DNA of 64,000 bases from Mycobacteroides immunogenum. Its GTDB lineage: Bacteria > Actinomycetota > Actinomycetes > Mycobacteriales > Mycobacteriaceae. The DNA lies in assembly GCF_001605725.1 (NCBI RefSeq), contig NZ_CP011530.1:2852001-2916000 (forward strand), given 5' to 3'. Position numbers and translations under genes: made by a program. The stretch's first letter is position 1. Each line of letters begins with the position of its first letter. Under the pieces are notes generated by a model. The model saw only the letters and a list, made by a program, of their open reading frames with translations. It was not told the origin of the DNA and did not search any database. Positions 34,043-42,380 of the stretch are shown here, piece by piece.

Positions 34043-34600
34043 TCACCGTCCGGTGAGATCCGCCCAGCTGCCCGCGGCGGCATCCTTGGGACTGATGACG
34101 GTGACCGGCAGCGGCCAGACGACGCCGAGATCGGGATCGTCGTAGGCGACCGAGACATCCTCGGTCGGGTCGTGCGGCCGATCGATCCGGTAGCAGAGGT
34201 CGGCCCACTCTGTCAGCGCCTGATGGCCATGCAATATGCCGGCCGGGACGAATAGGTGCGCGAACGTGGAATCGTCGAGAGTGAAGCTCTGCCAACGGCC
34301 GAAGCTGGTTGATCCGGGCCGGGCATCCACCAGCACGTCGAAAACCGCGCCGCGGGCGCACCGGATCAGCTTGCTCTCGCCCTGCCCGGACCTACCGTGC
34401 AGACCGCGTAACACCCCCTGCCGAGAACGTGATTGGGAGTCCTGGAGAAAGTCGGCCGCACGCACCACGCTGCCAGCTTCGCGGTGGTACTCGTCAAACG
34501 TCGTAGCGTCGAAGGTCCGCGTGAAGAACCCGCGATCGTCGTGGTGCGGCGTGGGTTCCATCAGCAGCACGCCGTCAATCTCGGTGGTGTGGATGCGCAC
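34043..34600 (-). CDS. dTDP-4-dehydrorhamnose 3,5-epimerase-like protein (RmlC family)
   Basis: This 185-residue cupin of the RmlC family has the conserved N-terminal block MEPTPHHDDRGFFTRTFD and active-site region GVLRGLHGRSGQGESKLIRC, with the catalytic His. The later block AHLFVPAGILHGHQAL supplies the second conserved His region. It would epimerise C3 and/or C5 of a 4-keto sugar nucleotide. It is divergent from the downstream methyltransferase-like gene with only 39 bases between starts, so both share a regulatory region. Confidence 0.88.
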   Translation of the reverse strand: MRIHTTEIDGVLLMEPTPHHDDRGFFTRTFDATTFDEYHREAGSVVRAADFLQDSQSRSRQGVLRGLHGRSGQGESKLIRCARGAVFDVLVDARPGSTSFGRWQSFTLDDSTFAHLFVPAGILHGHQALTEWADLCYRIDRPHDPTEDVSVAYDDPDLGVVWPLPVTVISPKDAAAGSWADLTGR

Positions 34601-34639
34601 AACACCATCCTGCCGTACCCCGCGATCAAGAGGGCGCCA

Positions 34640-35719
34640 ATGGTGATCACGTGCCGATACTGCGGGAGCCGCCGTCTACACCGGGTTCTGGACCTGGGCA
34701 GCGTACCTGCCGCGGACTTCTTCCCGCTCGCCGTCAGCCCGCCCGCCGAAGACGCGGTGCACCCCCTGGCGATGGCACTGTGCGCGGACTGTGCGCTCGC
34801 CCAGCTTGAGGCCGACGACACCGATACCGAAGAGCCAAGGGCGGTGGAACCGCAGGCCCTCCGAGACCAAGCGGCGGACGCGGTTGGCCGGGTGCGCGAT
34901 GCCGGTCTGCTCACCGGGCGCACTGTGTACGAGTTCAGCAGCCCGCACGGCGGTAGTTGGCTTGATCTGGTAATTCCCAGGGGATTTGACTTCGAATCCC
35001 AGGGTCCAGCAGACCTCGTGCTGGATAGTTTCGGCATGATGCACGAGGCGGATCAGGCACAGGCAATCACAACGCGGGCCCGCCGTACGCGTCGTGAAGG
35101 CCTGCTACTCCTGCAATTTCATTCGATAGCTACCATTTTGGAGCTCGGACAATGGAACTCTCTGCGGCACGGGCACTTCGCCTACTATTCTTTGACCGCG
35201 CTGACCCGGATGCTCGCCGATGCGGGTATGTCTGCGGTGGCGGTATGGGAATTCGACCTGTACGGCGGCACTCTCCTGGTGGCGGCGCGACACGGCGCGC
35301 ATCCGATGCCACAGTCAGTGCGACAGCTGATCGAGTACGAAAATATAAGCGGCGCAGTCGATCATAGTGGACTTTCGCCGCTACAGCAGGCGGTCGACGC
35401 ACAGGTGACGCGCCTGGTCGCATGGCTGGCCGAAAGGCGTCTAGCCAGTGAAACCGTGTACGCGTACGGAGCGCCGTCGCGTGCCGTGGCGCTTTTTCAC
35501 CGGGCCGGGTTGACGACAGAAATGGTGGCCGCGGTCGCCGACGCTTCTCGGTCTAAACAGGGCCGCCGGATGCCCGGCACCGACATACCGATCATGTCGC
35601 CCGCGGAACTGCTGAGCGCGCGGCCCGATAGCGTTCTGCTCACCCTTCCGGATTTATACCCTGAAGTGCGCCTGCGTTTTCCGGAACTGGAGGGACGCTG
35701 GGTGACGGGGTTGTGCTAG
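34640..35719 (+). CDS. C-methyltransferase paralogue with reduced SAM domain
   Basis: This 359-residue protein resembles the C-methyltransferase at 30318-31580 at both ends: an N-terminal zinc module (CRYCGSRRLHRVLDLGSVPAADFF and CADCALAQ) and a C-terminal NAD-like part (YAYGAPSRAVALFHRAG). The middle is about 60 residues shorter. SAM motif I is replaced by VYEFSSPHGGSWLD, and the ELGQWNSLRHGHFAYYS segment lacks the paired Tyr-His-Glu-His pattern of the other copy. It may be a non-methylating or altered enzyme, or a binding partner. The ATG at 34640 starts directly at the zinc module. Confidence 0.75.
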   Translation: MVITCRYCGSRRLHRVLDLGSVPAADFFPLAVSPPAEDAVHPLAMALCADCALAQLEADDTDTEEPRAVEPQALRDQAADAVGRVRDAGLLTGRTVYEFSSPHGGSWLDLVIPRGFDFESQGPADLVLDSFGMMHEADQAQAITTRARRTRREGLLLLQFHSIATILELGQWNSLRHGHFAYYSLTALTRMLADAGMSAVAVWEFDLYGGTLLVAARHGAHPMPQSVRQLIEYENISGAVDHSGLSPLQQAVDAQVTRLVAWLAERRLASETVYAYGAPSRAVALFHRAGLTTEMVAAVADASRSKQGRRMPGTDIPIMSPAELLSARPDSVLLTLPDLYPEVRLRFPELEGRWVTGLC

Positions 35720-36750
35720 CGCAGCAGCGCGGTGGCCAGCGCCGGATTGAATTGTCCCCCAGGAGCATCGGGCGCGGCACCGCAGGGTCCGTTTGAGCTA
35801 CCCGGCGCCAGAATCCAAAGGTTCATGTCCAATCCGTCGGGACGGCCCAGGACTTCGGGCGGTGAACCCAGCGTACGGCCGGCGGGGTTGCACCAGTCGA
35901 AGTTCCAGTCCGGACTGCCATTTTGTGATGTGTCGACGACATAGCGGGGATCCCGTATATCGAACCATCGCTGCAATGTGGCCCTGATGCGCTGCGCGTA
36001 GCGGGTTATTTCGTACACGGGCGCAAAGGAAGAGACATTGACGGCGTAGCCCACCCGATCGGAAACACCGACCTTGGCCAACAGTGCTGCCATCCTCTCC
36101 GGGGTCACCGAGCCGGACGAGGTTCCGGCCTCGACGTAGACGCGTGCGTTGGGGTTGCGAGCCGAGAAGGTATCCACCGCGTAACGCAGCGCACGAATAC
36201 GATCGCCGAAATCAGTGCCCTCCAACGACTGCCGATCGGCGAACCACAGCGCGTCGGGCTCAACGATCAACACCATCGAGGTGTCTGACACCAACGCAGA
36301 CACCCGGTCGATCCAAGCCTGGTACACCACGCGGGTGACGGCGTGATGCGGTCCGGAGAAGCCGTCGTCCCGATCCGGGATGTTGTACAACACCAATTGT
36401 GCGGTGCCGCCGGCGCTGCGTGCCCGCGCGACGATATCTCCGATGTTGCGGTCGTCGTCCTCTTGATCGCCGGTGGCCCACATTGCTATTGGGTACCGCG
36501 CAATCCGGTCCCGGATTGCCGCCGCGCGCGGGTCGTCGGGGTGATCGCGCACCCACCACTGGACATCGAGGGCGCCGGGCACCAGTGGGCCGGTATCGAG
36601 ATGGCGCGCAGCGGTGTCCACGGCGCCTGCGTATATGAACTTGCTGGAGTCACGAGCCAGGACCCCGGCAGCTATCAGAATCAGCACGGTCAGCAGCGCC
36701 CCACGCACCCAGGTGGCGCGGCGGTTGCCCGCGGCCCGACTCTTGGTCAC
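35716..36750 (-). CDS. Glycoside hydrolase family 6 (endoglucanase/cellobiohydrolase-like)
   Basis: This 344-residue exported or membrane-anchored hydrolase has a basic N-terminus and one transmembrane or signal segment (WVRGALLTVLILIAAGVLA, about residues 14-32). GH6 motifs follow: AQLVLYNIPDRDD (catalytic Asp), VLIVEPDALWF, YVVDTSQNG and WCNPAGRTLG. A late segment is LWILAPGSSNGPCG. It resembles mycobacterial CelA1 (Rv0062). GH6 enzymes cleave beta-1,4-glucans. Its place inside a polysaccharide export locus suggests that it trims or releases the polymer. It overlaps the convergent gene by four bases. Confidence 0.88.
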   Translation of the reverse strand: MTKSRAAGNRRATWVRGALLTVLILIAAGVLARDSSKFIYAGAVDTAARHLDTGPLVPGALDVQWWVRDHPDDPRAAAIRDRIARYPIAMWATGDQEDDDRNIGDIVARARSAGGTAQLVLYNIPDRDDGFSGPHHAVTRVVYQAWIDRVSALVSDTSMVLIVEPDALWFADRQSLEGTDFGDRIRALRYAVDTFSARNPNARVYVEAGTSSGSVTPERMAALLAKVGVSDRVGYAVNVSSFAPVYEITRYAQRIRATLQRWFDIRDPRYVVDTSQNGSPDWNFDWCNPAGRTLGSPPEVLGRPDGLDMNLWILAPGSSNGPCGAAPDAPGGQFNPALATALLR

Positions 36751-36792
36751 ATCGAGGAACGATACCTAGGCGTTGAGCTTTACACTTGGGCC

Positions 36793-37887
36793 GTGCTCAA
36801 CTCCCCTTCGGCGCCGGCACCCGTGCGCGTACTGGCGATTGGGCCAGCCCCGGCGGGACCCGAGAGCCGGGGTGGCATGGCTACCGTGATGGCGCATATG
36901 GCGGCATTGACTGATCCGGATGTGACCGTGCGCGTGGTGCCCACCTACGTCGACGCGGGCCGGTGGCGATGGTTGTGGGTTGGCGTGCGCGGCATGCTGT
37001 TGTCGTCATGGTTGGTTCTCACCGGTCAGGTCGACGTCCTGCATGTTCATCTCGGCCATGGCGGAAGTGTCGCGCGTAAGGCTTTGCCGCTCTGGGCCGC
37101 CCGAATCCGTGGGGTACCGGCTCTCATCCACGCGCATAGCTTCGACTTCGCCGGGTGGTACCGGCAGCGGCCGACAGCCGTGCGGCGGGCAGTGCGCTGG
37201 GCATTGCGTGCCGATCGGTGGATCATCCTGGGGCGCGGGCTCGCCGATGAATACGCGGCCTGTCTTCAACTCGACCCCAATCGAATTGTTGTGCTCCAGA
37301 ACCCGGTGCGTATTCCGGATCAGCCCGCCGTCTCCGAAGCCGGGACGGTATCGGTAGCGAGTTTGGGCAGGCTTGGCCGACGGAAGGGCACCTACGACAT
37401 CATCGAGGCGGCAGCCACACTGACGCCGGATGTGCGGGCACTGCTGCATATCCATCTGGCGGGCGACGGCGAGGTGGAGCAGGCCCGCGCCGCCGTGGCA
37501 TCGAATGGTGTCGCCGACGCGATTACGGTCCACGGCTGGCTCGATGCCGCGGCAGGCGCCCAACTGCTGCGCAGCGCAGATATTTTCGTGCTACCCAGTT
37601 ATGCCGAGGGACTGCCGATGGCGCTCCTGGAAGCCATGGCGGCCGGGGTCGCTGTGATCACTTCACCTGTCGGGTCGATCGCCGAAGTCGTACGCGACAA
37701 CGAGAACGGGATCTTGGTCGCGCCCGGTGACATCGACGCCCTGTCGGCAGCCATCACCCGGCTGAGCACTGATCGGCAGGCACGTCGCGCGTTGGCGCTG
37801 GCCGGACGCGAGACGGTGCGTGGGCTCGACATCGCGCATTGGGAGTCCCAACTAGTGCGCACGTGGAAGTCGCTCACAGATCGCTAG
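36793..37887 (+). CDS. Glycosyltransferase family 4
   Basis: This GT-B fold glycosyltransferase of about 364 residues has an acceptor-side glycine-rich loop (GPESRGGMATVM) near the start. The donor-binding C-terminal domain has SLGRLGRRKGTYDIIEA and the EX7E-type segment YAEGLPMALLEAMAAGV. GTG at 36793 gives a compact protein; a longer upstream frame overlaps the divergent GH6 gene and is unlikely. It probably adds a sugar from a nucleotide donor to the growing lipid-linked repeat unit at the cytoplasmic face. Confidence 0.85.
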   Translation: MLNSPSAPAPVRVLAIGPAPAGPESRGGMATVMAHMAALTDPDVTVRVVPTYVDAGRWRWLWVGVRGMLLSSWLVLTGQVDVLHVHLGHGGSVARKALPLWAARIRGVPALIHAHSFDFAGWYRQRPTAVRRAVRWALRADRWIILGRGLADEYAACLQLDPNRIVVLQNPVRIPDQPAVSEAGTVSVASLGRLGRRKGTYDIIEAAATLTPDVRALLHIHLAGDGEVEQARAAVASNGVADAITVHGWLDAAAGAQLLRSADIFVLPSYAEGLPMALLEAMAAGVAVITSPVGSIAEVVRDNENGILVAPGDIDALSAAITRLSTDRQARRALALAGRETVRGLDIAHWESQLVRTWKSLTDR

Positions 37888-38886
37888 CAGCCTGGCGGCG
37901 GCATGATCGGCGGAGAAATTCTGTGTGTAGTGCTCCTGTGCCGCGGCGCCCAGGCGTGCCGCGGTCTCGGGATCGGCGTGCCGGTCGAACGCCGCGGACA
38001 GGCCAGCTACGTCATCGCGGTCCAGCGGTGTCTCTCCGGGAGGTTGGAATTCCGGCAGCGCTCCCTCAGCGGAGACAATGACGTTCACTCCGAGCTGCAT
38101 CGACAGCGTCTGCACCCCGCTTTGCGAGGCCTGGCGGTAGTGCACAATCGATGCTTTGGCGGTGGAAAGCCGTTGCAGCACATCGCTGTAGCTGTAGCGG
38201 CCGCGAATCCAGCGCACTGATTCAGGAAGCGCACCGGCGAAGGCGCCGTCGCCGATGATCACCAGCTGGTCTCCGCGCCACGCGGGTCCGGCGACGTGGG
38301 TGTGCCAGGCACGCAGGATCAGCTCGATGTTCTTGTAACCGGACAGACGGCCGACCAGAACCAAATCGCGCCGCCGCGCCGCGGGTGCGAACCCCGGTAC
38401 CCGGCTCGGATCGAGATCACTCGTCAGTGGCACCACATCGACCGGGGATGGCGCATGGGCAGCAATGGAGCGTGCGACATAGTCGCTGAACGCCACCCGC
38501 CGTACCGCACCTGCCTCCCATCGCCGGAACACCACATCCTTCCACCGTGGGCGTTCTTCGGACACATCGTGCGGCTGATCGTCGTGGATGAGCAGTAACC
38601 GTGGCCGCTTGCGCTCGAACATCTGCCATCGGGGGTCGCGCACCAGCTCACTGATCACCACATCGGGCTGAAATGCACGGATTTTCGGTACAGCGTGGGT
38701 CCAAGCGGCCCAACCGGCCGGTCGCTTCAGCGACGGTTCCAGGACCAGTTCGTAATCGCGGGCCGGACCGGACTCGGGATGCTGGTCGGTAGTCACCAAC
38801 AACACCGATGCGCCCAGATCTTGCAGGGCCTCGGATTGGACGCGGGCCAGGGGGCGCATCCAGGGCGACAACCAGAGAATCCTCAT
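37852..38886 (-). CDS. Glycosyltransferase family 4
   Basis: This 344-residue GT-B glycosyltransferase starts MRILWLSPWMRPLARVQSE. It carries the donor-domain block LVLVGRLSGYKNIELILRAW and a shortened nucleotide-sugar loop (SQSGVQTLSMQLGVNVIVS) where the usual EX7E motif is not conserved. It is the last of three minus-strand genes, after the flippase and the GT2-GT4 fusion, with a 7-base gap. Its 3' end overlaps the convergent glycosyltransferase by 36 bases. Specificity is unknown. Confidence 0.82.
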   Translation of the reverse strand: MRILWLSPWMRPLARVQSEALQDLGASVLLVTTDQHPESGPARDYELVLEPSLKRPAGWAAWTHAVPKIRAFQPDVVISELVRDPRWQMFERKRPRLLLIHDDQPHDVSEERPRWKDVVFRRWEAGAVRRVAFSDYVARSIAAHAPSPVDVVPLTSDLDPSRVPGFAPAARRRDLVLVGRLSGYKNIELILRAWHTHVAGPAWRGDQLVIIGDGAFAGALPESVRWIRGRYSYSDVLQRLSTAKASIVHYRQASQSGVQTLSMQLGVNVIVSAEGALPEFQPPGETPLDRDDVAGLSAAFDRHADPETAARLGAAAQEHYTQNFSADHAAARLLAICERLPRAH

Positions 38887-38893
38887 GTGGATA

Positions 38894-40876
38894 TCAGTCC
38901 CTCAGTACCGCGGTGAAGGCCCGCTCGTACGCGTCCGCCATGGTTTCGATCGTGTAAAGCTCGCGCATTCGGTCAAATCCACGACGCCCCAGCGCTGTTA
39001 CGTTCGCGGGGGCGGCAAGAACATCCCTGAGTGCGGTACGCCAGGACTCGACATCGATGGGATCTACGACCACGCCGCTGCCGTTGGCCAACATGTCGGG
39101 CACCGAACATACGGCGGAGCCCATGACCGGTACCGCGCGGGCCATGGCTTCCAAGATCACCAGCGGGAATGCCTCGCTGCGGCTCGGCACGCACAGCACA
39201 TCGCAATCTGCCAGCGCGTGCTCCGGCCCGGGCGACCACCCACGCCAGTGCACCCTGTCGCGGACCGCATCGGGTGTGCGGGCTTCGAGCCGCTCGCGGT
39301 CGGGCCCATCGCCGAAAATGGACAGTTTCCAGTCATATTCGGGCAACCCGCTCAGCGCCTCCACCAGCAGATGCGGGTTCTTGTGTTCCACGATGCGCGA
39401 CAGCATGACGAAATGCACCGGGCCGCTCGGCTCGGGGCGGTGCGGAGCGCACTCAGGTAGGTCAGCCCTGCTGACAACGCCGTTCGGGGCGGTGAAAAAC
39501 CGGGTGCCGACCCGTTGGTGCGCCGATACCTCGTCCCAATGTCGCTGGGACAACGCGATAAAGCCATCGGCTCTCGTCATGGCCGCCGCTAGTGGCGCCG
39601 AGTAGGTTCCGGTGTCCAACGCGGGTGGGATATGCGCCGCCACCAGCCAGGTGCGCTCTCGGCCGGACGCTCGCCACAACGTGGCGCAACCGGTCTCGGT
39701 GTTGGTATCGCCCGACACCAGGATGGCAGGCCCAGCGTCGACCTCGAAGCTGGGATACCACCAGGGTTGGCGGACAACCCGCACCGTGGAAGGGATTTCG
39801 GATACCAATGGTCCGAATCGCTGCATGCAGGCGATGGTCACAGAATATCCACGCCGGTCCAGTTCGGTGGCCAGCAGGACGTGTTGGCGTTCGGCCCCGC
39901 CGTAGACCAACCGATTGGTGGTCAACACCACCTGGGGGCGTTCTGAACGCGGGGCGGTTCTGGCCGCACGCGCGCGGCGCGCGGCAGGCTGGACACGGTC
40001 GAGCACCGATGTCCCGGCCAGATAGAGATCGGCGGTGCGCACACCCTTCACATGCTCGAGGGTCAACGCTATGTTGGCGCGCAGCAAATCGTCGGACCGG
40101 ATGCTGCGCTGATGATCCCCGGCGACTGTGCCCTTCGCACTGTGCGTGACACCCGGTTCATCGACCAGCACCAGACGCCAACCCGCTGACCGCGCGCGCT
40201 GTTGCCAATCGGCTTCCTCCCCGTACAGGAAGAACTCTTCGTCAAAACCGCCAATCTCGTTCCAGGCGCGCCGATTGATCAAAAGGCAAGCGCCGGTGAG
40301 GTACCCGTCGACATCGGCGGGCGGTGCCGGGTACAGCTCGGAGATCGCGCGGCCCCGCAGGGTGGGTGCATAGCCGGCACGCGAGGTGAGTGCGCGCACC
40401 AGGCTGGGCGCTCGATGCGCGTTGTCCCACGGGCGCTCACGGGATTCGGCGGGGCCAGCATCGATCAGCGGCGCCGCCGCGGCCACCTTGACACCTTGTG
40501 TACAGCACGCGCGTGTCTGGCCGAGTGACCCGTTGACCACCGCGTCGGGATTCAGCAGTAACAGATGTGCGCCCCTGGCGAGCGTGGCTAGCCGGTTGAC
40601 GGCGGCCGCGAAACCCAGATTCTCGCCCGTACCGTGCCAGCTCACCTCGGGATAGGACATCCGAAGATCGTGCATACCGGGAAAGTCCGCTTCGGAGTTA
40701 TCCCACACGTACACGGGAAGATCCGCGAGATGTGTGCGACAGGATCGCAGACAGTCGTCAAGCAGATCGGGTCGGTGATACGCCACGACACACACGGCCG
40801 TGCCGCCGTGCGCCTCATCGGCACCTGGAGCCGGCAGATAGGCACGGTTGAGTTCTTTCTTCCTGTTATTACCCAC
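38894..40876 (-). CDS. Two-domain glycosyltransferase (GT2-GT4 fusion)
   Basis: This 660-residue protein joins two complete glycosyltransferases. Residues about 25-300 form a GT2 (rhamnosyltransferase-like) domain with CVVAYHRPDLLDDCL, GENLGFAAAVNRL, LLLNPDA and FFLYGEEADWQQRA. Residues about 320-660 form a GT4 domain with RLVYGGAERQHVLL, MLSRIVEHKNPHLLVEAL and SRSEAFPLVILEAMARAV. It probably adds two successive sugars of a repeat unit. It lies 5 bases downstream of the flippase gene, in an operon. Confidence 0.88.
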   Translation of the reverse strand: MGNNRKKELNRAYLPAPGADEAHGGTAVCVVAYHRPDLLDDCLRSCRTHLADLPVYVWDNSEADFPGMHDLRMSYPEVSWHGTGENLGFAAAVNRLATLARGAHLLLLNPDAVVNGSLGQTRACCTQGVKVAAAAPLIDAGPAESRERPWDNAHRAPSLVRALTSRAGYAPTLRGRAISELYPAPPADVDGYLTGACLLINRRAWNEIGGFDEEFFLYGEEADWQQRARSAGWRLVLVDEPGVTHSAKGTVAGDHQRSIRSDDLLRANIALTLEHVKGVRTADLYLAGTSVLDRVQPAARRARAARTAPRSERPQVVLTTNRLVYGGAERQHVLLATELDRRGYSVTIACMQRFGPLVSEIPSTVRVVRQPWWYPSFEVDAGPAILVSGDTNTETGCATLWRASGRERTWLVAAHIPPALDTGTYSAPLAAAMTRADGFIALSQRHWDEVSAHQRVGTRFFTAPNGVVSRADLPECAPHRPEPSGPVHFVMLSRIVEHKNPHLLVEALSGLPEYDWKLSIFGDGPDRERLEARTPDAVRDRVHWRGWSPGPEHALADCDVLCVPSRSEAFPLVILEAMARAVPVMGSAVCSVPDMLANGSGVVVDPIDVESWRTALRDVLAAPANVTALGRRGFDRMRELYTIETMADAYERAFTAVLRD

Positions 40877-40881
40877 GTCTG

Positions 40882-42357
40882 TTACCCGTCCACCGCGTCC
40901 TTACGAAGAATTTCGCGCACATCCCGCAGATGTACCGGGCCCGCCACGAGGTTCACTCCGACGTAGACGCCCGCGGCGATCAGCGCCGCGATCAGCGAGG
41001 GCAACCACTGCGCGGCAAGCACCAAGGTACCGATCGCCGCCAGGGTCGGCAGGGCCAAGCGAAGCAAAAATGCCCACGGTGTGCGATATCCGCTGCAGCC
41101 GGCCAGCCTGATAGTGGCGACAACCAAGCCCACCACCTCGCTGGTTACCAGCGCGATAGCGGCGCCGCGTGAGCCCAGGTGCGGTATCAGCACCACATTG
41201 AGGACGATGTTGCCGGCAAGATTGAACACATTGAGACGCAACAGGAATGCCTGATTATGGGCGGCGAACAAGGCCTGGCTGACGGTACCGGTGAGGAAGG
41301 TCAATCCGACGGCGACGAGCAATAGCGGCATCACCAGATTCGAGGTGTCGACAAACTGCTCCGAACCCAGCAGCGCGACAAGGTCACGCCCCACAAAGAA
41401 CCCGACTACGGCGATGGGTACCGCGATCGCCATCATCAGACCCATCGATCGTTGGATGAAGGCTGCGAACCGCTCCCGGGAGGACGCGAACAACCCTGCC
41501 ATTGTCGACAAGGTGGCGCCCAAGAAGAAGTTCCCCATCAACGAGAATGTGAACGCGATCTGATACGCCAAGCCATACCGGCCCACCTCCGCGGGCGTGC
41601 TCAGCAGGCTCAGGATCACGCCGTCGATCCGCCAGTAGAGAACCCCGATGATGAGCACCATGGTCTGCGGCAGGCTCTCGCGCACCAATTCCCAGGTTTC
41701 TCTCGCCGACAGCACGATTCGCAGCGGAGTGATGCGATGGGCCGCGATGCCCTGCACCAACAGCAGCATCGCTGGGGCGGCGACTTGCGGCAACGTGTAC
41801 CAAACATGTTCGGCACCAACCACAACCAGCACAATCGTGACCAACAGCATCGCGATACGCGACAACGTGTCGGCAAGCGCCACTGCCGAAAACCGTACCG
41901 AGTACATAAATATGGGGTTGAGGCAGCTCGAGAGGGTGGTCAGGGTGAGGCCGGCGCTGACTATCAGCAGCATCGATTGCACCTCTGGCTGGTCCGAGTA
42001 CAGCAGCCAGCCCGTCGCGGCGGCTATCGCGGCCAACGGCAGGCAGTAGCTCAGTGAGAAAGCAAGATTGATTCCGATCAGTCGCTGCAGATTGCCCTCA
42101 CCTGCCGAGACCCGTCGCACGATCACCACGCCGATACCCAGCTCGGTCAGGCTGGTCCACAAGCCGACATAGAAGATCGCGGTATTGAGATGCCCATAAG
42201 ACACCGGGCCCAGGGCACGGGTGGTCATCGCGATGGCCGCGATGGACGCGAGTGTGCCCAGCACGCGACCGCCGAGCTGCCATGCCACCGCGCCGGCAAT
42301 GCGGCGCCCTGAGGCCGGCTCGGTGACGGCGGAACCTTCGGTACGCTCGTCGGTCAT
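40882..42357 (-). CDS. Polysaccharide flippase (Wzx-like, MOP superfamily)
   Basis: This 491-residue membrane protein has about 12-14 helices and the Wzx/RfbX pattern near the N-terminus (IAGAVAWQLGGRVLGTLASIAAI, then TTRALGPVSYGHLNTAIFY). PLLLVAVGLTFLTGTVSQALFAAHNQ is typical of MOP flippases. ATG at 42357 begins the cytoplasmic tail; a 59-residue upstream extension would overlap the divergent glycosyltransferase and is rejected. It should flip undecaprenyl- or polyprenyl-linked repeat units across the membrane for assembly. Confidence 0.87.
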   Translation of the reverse strand: MTDERTEGSAVTEPASGRRIAGAVAWQLGGRVLGTLASIAAIAMTTRALGPVSYGHLNTAIFYVGLWTSLTELGIGVVIVRRVSAGEGNLQRLIGINLAFSLSYCLPLAAIAAATGWLLYSDQPEVQSMLLIVSAGLTLTTLSSCLNPIFMYSVRFSAVALADTLSRIAMLLVTIVLVVVGAEHVWYTLPQVAAPAMLLLVQGIAAHRITPLRIVLSARETWELVRESLPQTMVLIIGVLYWRIDGVILSLLSTPAEVGRYGLAYQIAFTFSLMGNFFLGATLSTMAGLFASSRERFAAFIQRSMGLMMAIAVPIAVVGFFVGRDLVALLGSEQFVDTSNLVMPLLLVAVGLTFLTGTVSQALFAAHNQAFLLRLNVFNLAGNIVLNVVLIPHLGSRGAAIALVTSEVVGLVVATIRLAGCSGYRTPWAFLLRLALPTLAAIGTLVLAAQWLPSLIAALIAAGVYVGVNLVAGPVHLRDVREILRKDAVDG

Positions 42358-42380
42358 GTGATACCTTGCGCCGGTACGGG

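Noticed and set aside
36343..36792. In-frame extension of the glycosyltransferase gene upstream of GTG 36793.
   Set aside because: It runs antisense through the GH6 gene, lacks GT4 similarity, and the normal GT4 N-terminus starts near 36793.
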